A stretch of DNA of 64,000 nucleotides from positions 62,001 through 126,000 of the forward strand of contig CAXXKI010000013.1 in the NCBI GenBank assembly GCA_963667855.2. Reading direction: 5' to 3'. Shown one piece after another: positions 45,401 to 52,889 of the stretch; the stretch's first letter is position 1, and every line of letters starts with the position of its first letter. This stretch comes from G963667855 sp963667855. Lineage in GTDB: Bacteria > Planctomycetota > Phycisphaerae > UBA1845. Under the pieces are notes generated by a model, which worked only from the letters and a program-made list of their open reading frames with translations, was not told where the DNA came from and made no database searches. A program made the translations under genes and the position numbers.

Positions 45401-46891
45401 TACCGGCTCTCCGGGAGGATCGGTCCAGCAAATCGTTACCTTGATCGGTCCGGCGCCAGCGTACCTCAAGACCTGCTCAACGGATCCTGCCTGCGGCAGA
45501 TTCAATTCTTGCATAGCAGTTGGGTTTACGGAGTCTTCAGTGATGTGGTTCGCTGCATTCATTGTGTTCAGGAGTCCCCATCCATATTGGTAATCGGGGC
45601 CATCATGGGGTCCGCATTCATCTGCCGTATGTATCGTCAGCGCCTTCAGCGTTGCGGAGGTCATATCAGATCCTCCGTGAGAAGCTCGCCAATGTTGTAT
45701 TAAGAGCGCCAACGATCCTGTCGTACACGGTGCCGCCATAGAGGTACCACTCATCCTGTTATAGCTGGAATCACTTTCCTCGAGAGGGGCTGAACCAGGG
45801 AGATACGCGACTGGTGAATACAGCGAAACTCCGTCCGCAACGATGTCGGGTTTTATCCGGCCATCATCTGTAGGCCCCCAAGAACTGAAACTTGACATGG
45901 TGACATCGTTGGGCGAATTGTACCCTCCTGCCACAACATCTACAGCCCCAACGGTGAGGATGTTCTTTGCGCACGCTTTCTCGCCCAACGTATCGTAACC
46001 ACTATCTCCACCATCTGGATCTCTTGGTTCAGTACTCCATATCCAAACTCCAGACGCCGAGAGTACTTGGTGGATACCCGTATGTACGTCGTTTCTATCA
46101 TTTCCTGCCGATTTGACAATCAGATAGAAGGGAGCGTTATGGGCTAATTCGTCCCACCCTCTACTTCCGTCGCCGTAAAAGCCGAAGCGAGCATCCTCTG
46201 TACTACTGATTATTGGATCGCCGTACCAACGCCAGGAGCCATCACTGTTCTCCTCCCAGCCACGAATGTATCCATAGGAATGATTCGACAATCGCGCCAC
46301 AACTGCAACACTCAACATCTCAGGCGAATCAGCTTCCCAGTCATACGCCTGCAATGACGCATTGGGGGCCATCCCGTGAGCCGCGACATCCTCGCCGGAT
46401 GCAACAAGCGTTCCCGCCACGTGCGTACTATGATCCGATGGATCAGGCGTAGTATTATCCGCCCATGTGATTCGGCTTCCGAATTCCTGATGTGTAGATT
46501 GAACCCCTCCACCATCCCACTCATAGACAGTGACGCTTGATCCATCCAAGCTCAAGCCACTGACCCCGCCGCCCCAAAGTTCGTCTGTCGAGACCGAATC
46601 AGCTGCCGCGACATTGTGTGTCATGTAGTAGTAAGGCCAACCGTCACGCATGTACATTAGTTCAACCACGGCTCCATCGGCAGACTGCAAACGGAGCGGA
46701 TATCCGCGTTCCAAAGCCCAGTCCATTGCTGCGGCTCGCTCTCTCGCAAAGCGATTTCGCTCTTCGTTGATTTGTTGCTGGAGAGCCCGCATATTGGTTT
46801 GCGGAGAACCTCCGTGGGCAGATATTACCATGAGCGTGCAGAAAGCTAATGATGCACAGCGGCAAACGGTAGCTGAAAGCTGGAATTGCAT
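39485..46891 (-). CDS. Giant secreted subtilisin-like (S8) protease with FG-GAP, Ig-like, dockerin-like and SUMF1 domains
   Basis: About 2,468 residues from ATG 46891, which has GGAG 8 bases upstream; the in-frame extension to 47044 lacks an RBS. Order: signal peptide (ASLAFCTLMVISAHG); S8 catalytic domain with Asp126 (VYEWDGGG), His157 (DHSTHVAGT) and Ser in MSGTSMAAP; Ig-like regions; VCBS/FG-GAP repeats (VGDTDNDGMAEII, ADSDGDGHPEIL); CARDB-like and SbsA-type Ig domains; a dockerin-like DVDSDGDVDLYDFAAI; Cys-rich linker; a full SUMF1 domain (GTFSMGSATYTAS...YGLYDVYGNVWEF...RRGGSW); and the start of a beta-sandwich cut by TGA. Likely a surface or exported protease. The role of the SUMF1 module is unknown. 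Confidence 0.85.
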   Translation of the reverse strand: MQFQLSATVCRCASLAFCTLMVISAHGGSPQTNMRALQQQINEERNRFARERAAAMDWALERGYPLRLQSADGAVVELMYMRDGWPYYYMTHNVAAADSVSTDELWGGGVSGLSLDGSSVTVYEWDGGGVQSTHQEFGSRITWADNTTPDPSDHSTHVAGTLVASGEDVAAHGMAPNASLQAYDWEADSPEMLSVAVVARLSNHSYGYIRGWEENSDGSWRWYGDPIISSTEDARFGFYGDGSRGWDELAHNAPFYLIVKSAGNDRNDVHTGIHQVLSASGVWIWSTEPRDPDGGDSGYDTLGEKACAKNILTVGAVDVVAGGYNSPNDVTMSSFSSWGPTDDGRIKPDIVADGVSLYSPVAYLPGSAPLEESDSSYNRMSGTSMAAPCTTGSLALLIQHWRASHGGSDMTSATLKALTIHTADECGPHDGPDYQYGWGLLNTMNAANHITEDSVNPTAMQELNLPQAGSVEQVLRYAGAGPIKVTICWTDPPGEPVELSLDPPDRMLRNDLDLRITDPDGTDHFPWALEQGTPEAQAERRDNDRDNVEQVLIPFPGEGEYRIRVSHKGPSLMDGSQGFSIVMSGLTEAGVAPSIATVDFSPVDTTVSPPCVFGYVMVKASVVGGTPPLTVRLRVDNGDPIPLSPLAGNLYGVTWDANAECLGNHIVQVTATDLSGAQSSLATEVQVVESPCVQNVAPVIHIVSPAYPNEGPADAAYLIRWIDSDPDSNAIVELFWDMDADVNNNDYPSQRINPEPISEDDQSGDDFYTWDTSSMPNGSYYICAWITDECNPPVNYYSTGTVQVHHPEETNDTWEILKHEVDDDNPESDADGILESGETGEMSVLLGKISHEPAYSIRGYLSTNTPGVTITDDYVIYPNITIHNGISWGYGEFEFTTTPSFSDQITFTLRIEYRTGNATGPKYIEYETLHVTVHQPGTVGPQLQVDEVVIDDSEQGDGDGVLESGERAGFFVHLRNDGNAACIEPQGVIRQITACGVPLFGDVSESYPTINPGQTEVNHFDFDTGDIPSSCSGSFTAVMDVYYGCEGDLVQTVEFPIEITSASYMNLSSYSYDFCVVCQDDGPVLHNVTIINPGSADLVVSSIQTSDPDTSVNVTTPLVVPAGSSHVCEISVDTSSIPDGAVARTVTFVSDPAAHGHATRVFQITGTAYCGGTTSAYARIAGIPWTHHGYHGSYSNLAVGDTDNDGMAEIISATSGGEVGGVDYSGRLYVLELVADDTFELRYESPDLGYVPENAGLATGDFDGDGYTDICVLSSSGPDDNDYPWKVTWFEAVDNDSWTIRGTPVSQNSMLTGIEVGDSDGDGLLEIIVGRDYRQGATSAVQVYEYSGGGFVHRWTSPDILNPPNPFSDPTVPYAITVADSDGDGHPEILWATADEQIMLYESVGNNSYIKRLDYANGTYLAGSFSPYVDITVADTDGDSLNEIIYVSEEDYLFVLESQGNNVWNESNPENYLLPGGRNGLSVVTADVNNDGEKEIVVGMDGGGPNPNLVVYRTLADNSHVVEWGSPPGDVPYEAYAVAILDTNATPLPEILVGSEDINIIAYAHNPDIGVSPANMTTQPSTPSEDDLIEVTALVRNTGSGDASDVIAAFYHGHPESGGVEIGSPQSLGTIASGAEATVQQDWQPTEGLCPPESMAHTLCVSVETVGDIKMLDNIACTTIDVHDDDCEGPEISNITVAEDNGDGNSLLEDDETIFVSWEAHDEAGISETSCVLDGVTHPASGSYHVVLGPLDAGNHTVVVTATDADNSPESTESTTIQISIIPHAPMVISTTPDQDAVDVSVRPVIEVEFNVELDAGTVTQNTVTLSDSSNNDVPGVVAYGERVTFTPSTDLANSEIYTLVLSGGPTGIRDQNGNRMAESYALSFTTEPDSTSPMVQLISPEEGAGVFGMVRITGTSWDANLENYHLEYGMGYSPDTWFLLRESEAPVFADVLAEWNTVGLAPGTYTLRLVATDREPSPNSSQATTHVSVVYFMAILDCMTGPDPEYALRGDCQVADVDSDGDVDLYDFAAIQTLLPTSLPTCWSDTDCDDEDYCNGDETCHAGTCTTGIPPCMWNEVCDEDNYQCLPDCNTNGISDEDELASGSAADCNDNGVPDECDIRDGHSEDADGNGIPDECEAPAGELVIDLGGGVSMTLVRIEGGTFSMGSATYTASQPIHDVTIGYDYFIGNAEVTQEQWLAVMGDNPAHWTGDLQQPVDSATYTQCVNFCDQVSTITGLTVRMPSEAEWEYACRGGQPGDRFFTAPGTLDQYAWYDKSDGPTRAVKQGLPNPYGLYDVYGNVWEFCSDAWSSTYNGAPTDGSPRPGTGERTRRGGSWRKGDFWDSVYRDTAGDINQISNRYGFRVVAEVLLDCNANQIDDRIEIATGTDDDCNNNEVPDECDIESGTSEDVDENGIPDECEPSGFTFDADAQGWSVVSFPDMGPYSGNPLASGPVDWEGLIGNPGGCLT

Positions 46892-47194
46892 GCGATAATC
46901 TCCAATGGTCGATGGCGTCGTGAACAATTCATAGGAGCGTGAGAACGGCCGCACGATCCCAGTGTCATGTACATGGTTCGCACATAAATGTGTTACAAAA
47001 TCGGCCCGCCCCTCCATTAGGCCAGCGATGGCTGCCTCCTTCACTTTATGATTCGCCTGACGTTTACATCAATCACTCGCTACGACCAACCGGTCGGCGG
47101 AGGAACGAAGCCCATCAAGTTTAGTAAGTTGGCTTCTCGCCTCGCAATACGGTCATATTGATGTACATATCTTCGTGTTCTCTTTGCATTCGCG
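46892..47194. other. Upstream region of the subtilase gene
   Basis: About 300 bases with no gene. It should hold the protease promoter on the minus strand, but no clear consensus pair was recognised. Confidence 0.4.
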
Positions 47195-47344
47195 TCATCC
47201 GAACATACGGCGGAAGACTAGAAACACTCTCACCGACAGGCCTACTCGGTCTTTCACCTTCAATCGCTCGAAGAGCAGGCGGAAGTGCATCCTTACGGTG
47301 CAGATACTCAAGTTCATCTCTTGCCCGTGAAATATTCTGGACAT
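47195..47344 (-). CDS. Short LuxR-type HTH remnant
   Basis: An intact 49-codon frame, ATG 47344 to TGA 47195. Its core TVRMHFRLLFERLKVKDRVGL nearly repeats TVRMHFRLLFKRLSVKSRIGL of the adjacent LuxR-like gene. Only the recognition helix and the tail remain; the first HTH helices are missing and no RBS is evident. It is probably a decayed tandem duplicate and not a working regulator. Confidence 0.5.
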   Translation of the reverse strand: MSRIFHGQEMNLSICTVRMHFRLLFERLKVKDRVGLSVRVFLVFRRMFG

Positions 47345-47398
47345 TCTATCCTATCACCTGTTTATGATTCCATACGTCCGTATTGACGTATGCGCTTG

Positions 47399-47692
47399 TC
47401 AGGTTTCTTTTGCATCAGTATTTCCGATCAAATTGCGATAAACCATAAATACGTGGACAGCCAAACCAATACGGCTTTTAACCGACAGTCGTTTGAACAG
47501 CAGGCGGAAGTGCATTCGCACCGTCGCCACAGCCAGACTCATTTCTTCAGCGATCTCTTCCGTTGTTAAACCTGCCAGCATTAATCGGATTGCCTCTGAT
47601 TGCTGTGGTGGAATATGCAACCTGTCAACTATTTCAGTCCATTCTTGCCGGTTAAACAATGCCGGAAGCTTTTGTAGTTCTACGTCGCTCAT
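47399..47692 (-). CDS. LuxR-family helix-turn-helix protein
   Basis: 97 residues with a LuxR/GerE-type DNA-binding domain: PPQQSEAIRLMLAGLTTEEIAEEMSLAVATVRMHFRLLFKRL (in segments residues about 28-70). There is no receiver or ligand domain, so it is a stand-alone HTH. Just upstream, AAAGGAG precedes ATG-GTG-CGA-TTC-TGA, whose stop overlaps this start (TGATG), which suggests a four-codon leader with translational coupling. It follows the kinase gene on the same strand by 117 bases. Confidence 0.75.
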   Translation of the reverse strand: MSDVELQKLPALFNRQEWTEIVDRLHIPPQQSEAIRLMLAGLTTEEIAEEMSLAVATVRMHFRLLFKRLSVKSRIGLAVHVFMVYRNLIGNTDAKET

Positions 47693-47808
47693 CAGAATCG
47701 CACCATGTCTCCTTTGTCATACGAGGAGGCCCGACTGAAGAATGTCGTTTGGTCTCTATAGTAGAAACGATGGCGGCGTTGTGGATCTTTCTGTTTCTTT
47801 GTTTTTTT

Positions 47809-50217
47809 TTAGAGAGGTGTAACTTCCAGGCTTTGGAAATGGGCAATCGTACTGTGCACGAACAGACCGATGCGGCCTGTTCTAAGAAAGTCATCTTCGG
47901 AATCCATAGCGTTGATTACCATGTTATCGTCGATCAATACCTGCAAGCGGGGTCCCATGGCTTTTATTGTCAGAAGGAAGCCCTCTTCTTTAAACGCGTC
48001 GAAACCAATGGGGGGATAAGTTCGCTCGGCAAGATGAACTATACTTGATGCATCGGACTTGATCGGAAAGGGGCCATTTGTGCTATCAGGTTTATATTGT
48101 GCGTTTTTCTGCAGAAATACCTGTGGTCTTGAAGCTGAGGATTCATGAAAACTGAGAGCGGCTATATATGTTGCTCCGTAAACGGAGTCGAAGGGCCCGG
48201 TATCCTGCATTCTGAACGCCAATCCTACCTGGCATTCCGTTGATTGCCGAGGAAAGGGCGCACGCTTATCAGGATTTCGTTCCAGTTCAATCCTGAGTTT
48301 GGCTTCAAAATCACAGTAAGAATAACGGTCAAAACGGAGAAACTGGTAACCATCAAAAAGTTCTTTGTTGGGACTGTTGTTACATAATTCACTCGAAAAC
48401 GGATTGCTTAGAATAGCCTTGGACTTAGTGCGGTCTTCAGAGTCACCAGGGGCGGCGCCTTCCCACCAGGCCCAGTGCCCTATTGACATCCAGTCATCAG
48501 ATTCATAGGGGTGGCAGGGGGATGCCAGGAGGTTTCCGGCAGGAACAGGCCGAGCGGGATCGGTTGCTGGAATATACGCCGCCTGGCTCTGATGTTCAAG
48601 GAATTCGGGTAAGTCATCGGTGATGTATTCAGGTGAACATGAATACGATGATACGTGCATTCCCAATAGTCTCAGTCTAGCATGAGAATCGACAGTAGCC
48701 CCTCGAAAACAAATAAATCGCGACGGTGGAATCGGTGACTCTATCGCGAGTTTCGTTATCGTGGGACCGTCGGGAGCCGATCCAGCCGGCCATAGGGCTA
48801 CCTGGTATTCCTCGCCTCCATCGTTCTTGCGGAATCTGGCCAGTCGCAGAACGTACTCGATTCCGGGCAAGGGGTGGCCATAGATCTTGCCACTCAAATC
48901 GCCTGAAACATTTTTCCCCTCTTCGTCTTTACCGGCACTATCGATGCGGCTAAGCGTAGTTAATAGTCCCAGCCCACAAGGTTGCCCCTTCAGAGTCATA
49001 CGAACACCGTTGTTACCATTCGGCTCAGCCGAAACGAACATCTCGGCCGATCCCCACGGGCGAAGCGTTAGAAAGTGCAGATCCACAATGAAATACCTGG
49101 AAGCGCCGGGCAATGGCATTGTATATAACGTGTAGCCATCGAGTTCGACTTCCCCCAATGAAAGGTACGGTTCGTACTTCTGGCCGTTCTGTTCCGTTGT
49201 TTGAGCAGAGGCAGAGGGCCGGGGATTTAATTCCATAGCGGAAAAGGAAATTCCCGTTGCGTATTGCCTATGAGGAACGTACCTGCCATGAACAGAGTAA
49301 AGAACAGAGGCTGATGAGATGCAAATGGCTGAAACTATTGCCGTAAGAATTGCGCGTTGGAACGGAGAACGTCTTTCCCACCAGCGTTTTATGCGAATCC
49401 GGCGACCTGGCCGCTTGAGGGCTGATTGGATGTCAGCGGCGAAATCTTCGGCGTTTGTATATCTGGATGCCGGATCCGGGTGGCAGGCGCGGTTGAATAC
49501 GCGTATTGCCAATGGGATTTTGTGTTCATCGGTGTTGAGAATTTCCGGAGGTAATACTGGAAACTCGTCAGCAGAAAGATTGGTGATGAGTTCGTAGAGA
49601 ATCTTGCCGATGGCGTAGCAATCATCTGGGCGACCTTCCGGAGTCATATACGAAGGGCTGCCTGCTTGTGACGTGTTACCAGTAAGCGAAGCGACCAAAC
49701 CAATGTCGGCCAGCCTTGGTTCACCGTCTACAATGAGGATGTTCTCCGGTTTTATGTCACAATGGGCGATTTCCTGGGAGTGCAGACGAATTACGGCCGA
49801 CAGGAGTTTGGACGTAATCTGCAAAGCGGTAACCGGGTTTCCTCTTCTGATCGATTGGCCGTTTTGCATTAACGTGTGGAGTGTGGTGGCTATATAGTTG
49901 TCTTTGCTAGCGCCAGCGTTGTCAGCAAGGGGCATGACGTAGTAATAGGTGTTATCGGTTTCGCCTACAGTGAGAATCTGCAGAAGATGAGCGTTGTTAT
50001 GGGCACATTGCTGGTATTTCTTTACACCGTCTAATTCCCGTTGAGAAAGCCTGGTATTGCGTTTGTAAATGATCTTAATGGCCCGAAAAACGCTCGTCAC
50101 TCGTTCGTTGGCAAGCCAGACCTCTCCAAACGTACCTTTACCTATAGGTTTGATGAGGTCGTAGTTAGGGATAGGATCTGGACGAGATCTATCCGGACGA
50201 TCCGCGTTCCCAAGCAT
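47809..50217 (-). CDS. Membrane-bound Ser/Thr protein kinase with extracytoplasmic sensor-like domains
   Basis: 802 residues from ATG 50217 (AGGGG upstream); a longer frame to 50271 is possible. Kinase domain residues about 20-285: G-loop IGKGTFGEVW, catalytic loop HCDIKPEN (Cys replaces the usual Arg) and ADIGL in place of DFG, a pattern found in planctomycete ECF-linked kinases. A transmembrane helix (ILTAIVSAICISSASVLY, about residue 290) separates it from a large outside part that looks like two LamG/concanavalin-type beta-sandwiches (LRFDRYSYCDFEAKLRIEL; FLLTIKAMGPRLQVLIDD). It is encoded downstream of a sigma factor and a ZAS protein. Confidence 0.8.
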   Translation of the reverse strand: MLGNADRPDRSRPDPIPNYDLIKPIGKGTFGEVWLANERVTSVFRAIKIIYKRNTRLSQRELDGVKKYQQCAHNNAHLLQILTVGETDNTYYYVMPLADNAGASKDNYIATTLHTLMQNGQSIRRGNPVTALQITSKLLSAVIRLHSQEIAHCDIKPENILIVDGEPRLADIGLVASLTGNTSQAGSPSYMTPEGRPDDCYAIGKILYELITNLSADEFPVLPPEILNTDEHKIPLAIRVFNRACHPDPASRYTNAEDFAADIQSALKRPGRRIRIKRWWERRSPFQRAILTAIVSAICISSASVLYSVHGRYVPHRQYATGISFSAMELNPRPSASAQTTEQNGQKYEPYLSLGEVELDGYTLYTMPLPGASRYFIVDLHFLTLRPWGSAEMFVSAEPNGNNGVRMTLKGQPCGLGLLTTLSRIDSAGKDEEGKNVSGDLSGKIYGHPLPGIEYVLRLARFRKNDGGEEYQVALWPAGSAPDGPTITKLAIESPIPPSRFICFRGATVDSHARLRLLGMHVSSYSCSPEYITDDLPEFLEHQSQAAYIPATDPARPVPAGNLLASPCHPYESDDWMSIGHWAWWEGAAPGDSEDRTKSKAILSNPFSSELCNNSPNKELFDGYQFLRFDRYSYCDFEAKLRIELERNPDKRAPFPRQSTECQVGLAFRMQDTGPFDSVYGATYIAALSFHESSASRPQVFLQKNAQYKPDSTNGPFPIKSDASSIVHLAERTYPPIGFDAFKEEGFLLTIKAMGPRLQVLIDDNMVINAMDSEDDFLRTGRIGLFVHSTIAHFQSLEVTPL

Positions 50218-50366
50218 AGCGTTTCCCCTGCCGGCCAATACTGACTTCATTCCGCAATGCGTTTTACGCAAACCCGCATATGTAAGAATATCAGACTGGC
50301 TGGCAGGCTCAAGACCTGTGTTCGGGAGTGGTAGGTGCGTGCGGTTCTATTCCGACAGACGATGTA

Positions 50367-50624
50367 CTATCCGTGTTCGAATAGCGTTGTGGTGACGGAT
50401 CCTTCGAGTTTGCTCAATCGTTCGATATCCGGCTTTAGTTGGTGACGCAGGGAAGCCGCTTCCTTGAGATCTTGCAGGAGATCGGCGTCCATCGCTATTT
50501 TATCAAGGTCAACTCCACAACGACGGCATTTTTCGATGTGTTCGGCCGCAGCGGTCATTTCGGCTTCTTCGAGAGTACCGGCTGCGAACTGTTCCAACGT
50601 TTGCGGTTTCAGGCACTTGGACAT
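50367..50624 (-). CDS. Zinc-finger anti-sigma-like (ZAS) protein
   Basis: 85 residues with the H-x3-C-x2-C motif of ZAS domains (H29, C33, C36 in EHIEKCRRC). There is no membrane segment, so it is a soluble ZAS domain. It starts 4 bases after the sigma-factor stop, which points to co-translation. It probably binds the neighbouring sigma factor. Confidence 0.75.
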   Translation of the reverse strand: MSKCLKPQTLEQFAAGTLEEAEMTAAAEHIEKCRRCGVDLDKIAMDADLLQDLKEAASLRHQLKPDIERLSKLEGSVTTTLFEHG

Positions 50625-50628
50625 GGGC

Positions 50629-51225
50629 CTATCCTTCTTCTTTCATGAGCCGGTTCACGATTCTCCGGATCATAATGAGTGCACGTCTTTTGTATACAAA
50701 TACGGTACCGGGCGCGATGGACAGCAAGCGGGCAACATCATCAGGTCTTTGCCCTTGTATTGCATAGAGGACGAACGCCTGGTAAACGGTGGGTACGAGG
50801 CAGGTTTTGGCCTCTTCCATCGCCCGGCTGAGCAAGTTTATCCGCCACTCTCTTTCGTATAGTTTCTCGAAGTCTTCAGCCATTTTTGTGTCGGGCTGGT
50901 TCTCATGGATCTGTACGGTTGCATATCTGTTTTTCTTTCGCCAGGCATCGATCACCTTGTTTTTAACAAGGATACCCAGCCATCCTCGAAAACTTCCCTT
51001 TGCTTTGTCGAACGGATCGTCGAAATCGCTGAAATGCCTGTGAACGGCGCAAATTGTCTCCGATATGATTTCGTCCGCGTCAGCATCACTCAGGTTGTAC
51101 CGCCTGCCGATCATCAGGAGCATGGGAGTGTATGCGTGGCAAAAACGGCGCCATGCGGCTTCGTCCTTGCCACCCCTCATGCCCTTGAGAAGCGAATGTC
51201 TGGTAGTCGGACCTATCGACATCAT
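50629..51225 (-). CDS. ECF-type RNA polymerase sigma factor
   Basis: About 198 residues from ATG 51225 or 51222 (GGAG upstream). Region 2 is seen in WRRFCHAYTPMLLMIGRRYN...GSFRGWLGILVKNKVIDAWRK and region 4 in VYQAFVLYAIQGQRPDDVARLLSIAPGTVFVYKRRAL. It heads the cassette sigma / ZAS / kinase, typical of planctomycete ECF groups associated with Ser/Thr kinases, where the kinase is thought to gate sigma activity. Confidence 0.85.
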   Translation of the reverse strand: MMSIGPTTRHSLLKGMRGGKDEAAWRRFCHAYTPMLLMIGRRYNLSDADADEIISETICAVHRHFSDFDDPFDKAKGSFRGWLGILVKNKVIDAWRKKNRYATVQIHENQPDTKMAEDFEKLYEREWRINLLSRAMEEAKTCLVPTVYQAFVLYAIQGQRPDDVARLLSIAPGTVFVYKRRALIMIRRIVNRLMKEEG

Positions 51226-51779
51226 GACTGTACTCCATTCTCCTTGATTCGCGTATTTGTTTAATAAGGAGGCTAACGCGGTACTGCCCCACATTCTTAC
51301 ACGCTTGTCGCTAGCCTATTCTAACAAAAAAATCCGGAATTTTTTATTTAGCCCAGTTGGCCGTATTAGGAAACTGATAGCCAACTCCGGTGAGAATGCG
51401 CGAATACGAGCGATTTGCGCAGGTTTTGGCTTGACACAAGCTTGAATTGTGTCACATCTCTTGGATGTGATTTCCATTATTCGAAACAGCCCGACTAGTT
51501 TTTCTAAAACAACAACTTTGATTGTATAATAAGAATATAGGCAAACCTTAAAGACTGGATACATACTAATTAACGTATTGAACGCAATAGGGATTACCGA
51601 TAGGATGGTTTCCTATGGAGCGAACTGTACGTGGAAGGGATGAGGAGAGAGGTCTGCATTCCCTGATCGCCGCTTGGCGATAATCCGTATAAGAAAACGG
51701 TTATTGAACTTGTTTTCATAGGGCTGATTATAAACTTGAGAAGTGTACACCGTTGCGGAGCAGATATGCGGCTTAAGTT
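51226..51779. other. Divergent intergenic region with operator-like dyads
   Basis: About 550 bases between the divergent sigma-factor and kinase genes. It holds TTGACA (51431-51436) and two touching dyads described separately. No gene was found. Confidence 0.5.
51431..51470 (+). promoter_or_regulatory. Promoter-like box with two overlapping inverted repeats
   Basis: TTGACA at 51431-51436 overlaps the dyad GACACAA-N7-TTGTGTC (51433-51453), which overlaps TCACATC-N5-GATGTGA (51452-51470). The -10 position, 17 bases on, reads ACATCT, a weak match. This looks like an operator over a promoter, possibly for the plus-strand kinase/Hsp70 operon about 310 bases downstream. Confidence 0.45.
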
Positions 51780-52874
51780 ATGGCTATTCTAAAAGATGGT
51801 CAGAAGATCCGCGGAACTTATCTCGTAGAGCGCTTCCTGGGCGAAGGAGCCTTTGCTGAGGTCTACCGTGTTCAGCACCAGTTTTTGGGACGTCAGGCTT
51901 TGAAGGTTTTTAAGACGCCAGGCGAAACCGAAGATGGAGCTGCAGCTATGCTTGGTGAGGCTTTGTTGCTTTCCCGCCTTGGTCACCCGAACATCATCCG
52001 CGTCTTTGATGCCAACATACTTGAATTACCGAGTGGTACGCATGGGTTTTTCACGATGGAGTATGTTGCCGGCGGTAGCTTAGACCAGTTCTGGCGGTCG
52101 AACCGGAATTCGTTCATGCCTGTTACGGAGGCAGTTGCGATTCTCAAGCAGGTTTGCGCTGGAGTAGCTGCAGGGCATCAAGCAGAGATTCCGATTATTC
52201 ACCGTGATATTAAACCGCAGAATATTATGATCGGTTACGACAGAGATGGCATGCGCGTTCGTGTCAGTGATTTCGGGCTCGCCAGGAAAGTAAATCCTCT
52301 GACACTCTTGGCAAGTTGCCAGGGGACAATTGGTTTCAAGCCGCCGGAGTCGTTCCAGAACATGGACTCATGCGCTGCTGATGTCTGGGCGTTGGGTACT
52401 ACTTTCTACCTGCTACTTACGGATCAAATGCCGTTTCCGACACTCGACATGCGCACTTTGGAGAATGGCACCCGTTTTCTTACGCCGCTTCGTTACCCCA
52501 GTGAGTTGAACATAGCGGTCGACAGTAGTCTAGATCAGATAGTTGGTAGTTGCCTCGCTCACGCGACGGAAGACCGTTACCAGGATGCAGGTGCTCTCCT
52601 CGCTGACCTGGAGCGCTGGGAGCCTGCCAGAGGTGTACTGCATGAAGAAAGTATAAAGAAACGATCTGAGGGTGCAGAGACAGGCCTTATGGGTTCAAAT
52701 AACTCAGCAGACCCACCGGAAATCATGGTACGGGAAGCCTTCGAATTAGCGCGTGAACCACTAACGCTCATAGAGGCAGCAGATCTGCTTGAGGAAGCCA
52801 TTACGAAGGATTCAGCTTTGCGAGATCAGTACGCGTCGCGTGTCAAGCTGTGGCGTAAGGGAATAAGCATGTAG
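51780..52874 (+). CDS. Cytosolic Ser/Thr protein kinase
   Basis: 364 residues. Kinase domain residues about 12-280: G-loop LGEGAFAEVY, Lys42 (QALKVFK), catalytic loop H141-R-D-I-K-P-Q-N, D164-F-G. The C-terminal 80 residues are helical (VREAFELAREPLTLIEAADLLEEAI) with no membrane helix, so it is soluble. It is the first gene of a tight co-directional run of six genes (next start 16 bases downstream). The start lacks a strong RBS. It may phosphorylate the chaperone components encoded behind it; that is inference. Confidence 0.85.
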   Translation: MAILKDGQKIRGTYLVERFLGEGAFAEVYRVQHQFLGRQALKVFKTPGETEDGAAAMLGEALLLSRLGHPNIIRVFDANILELPSGTHGFFTMEYVAGGSLDQFWRSNRNSFMPVTEAVAILKQVCAGVAAGHQAEIPIIHRDIKPQNIMIGYDRDGMRVRVSDFGLARKVNPLTLLASCQGTIGFKPPESFQNMDSCAADVWALGTTFYLLLTDQMPFPTLDMRTLENGTRFLTPLRYPSELNIAVDSSLDQIVGSCLAHATEDRYQDAGALLADLERWEPARGVLHEESIKKRSEGAETGLMGSNNSADPPEIMVREAFELAREPLTLIEAADLLEEAITKDSALRDQYASRVKLWRKGISM

Positions 52875-52889
52875 GAAAGAAAAGTTCAA

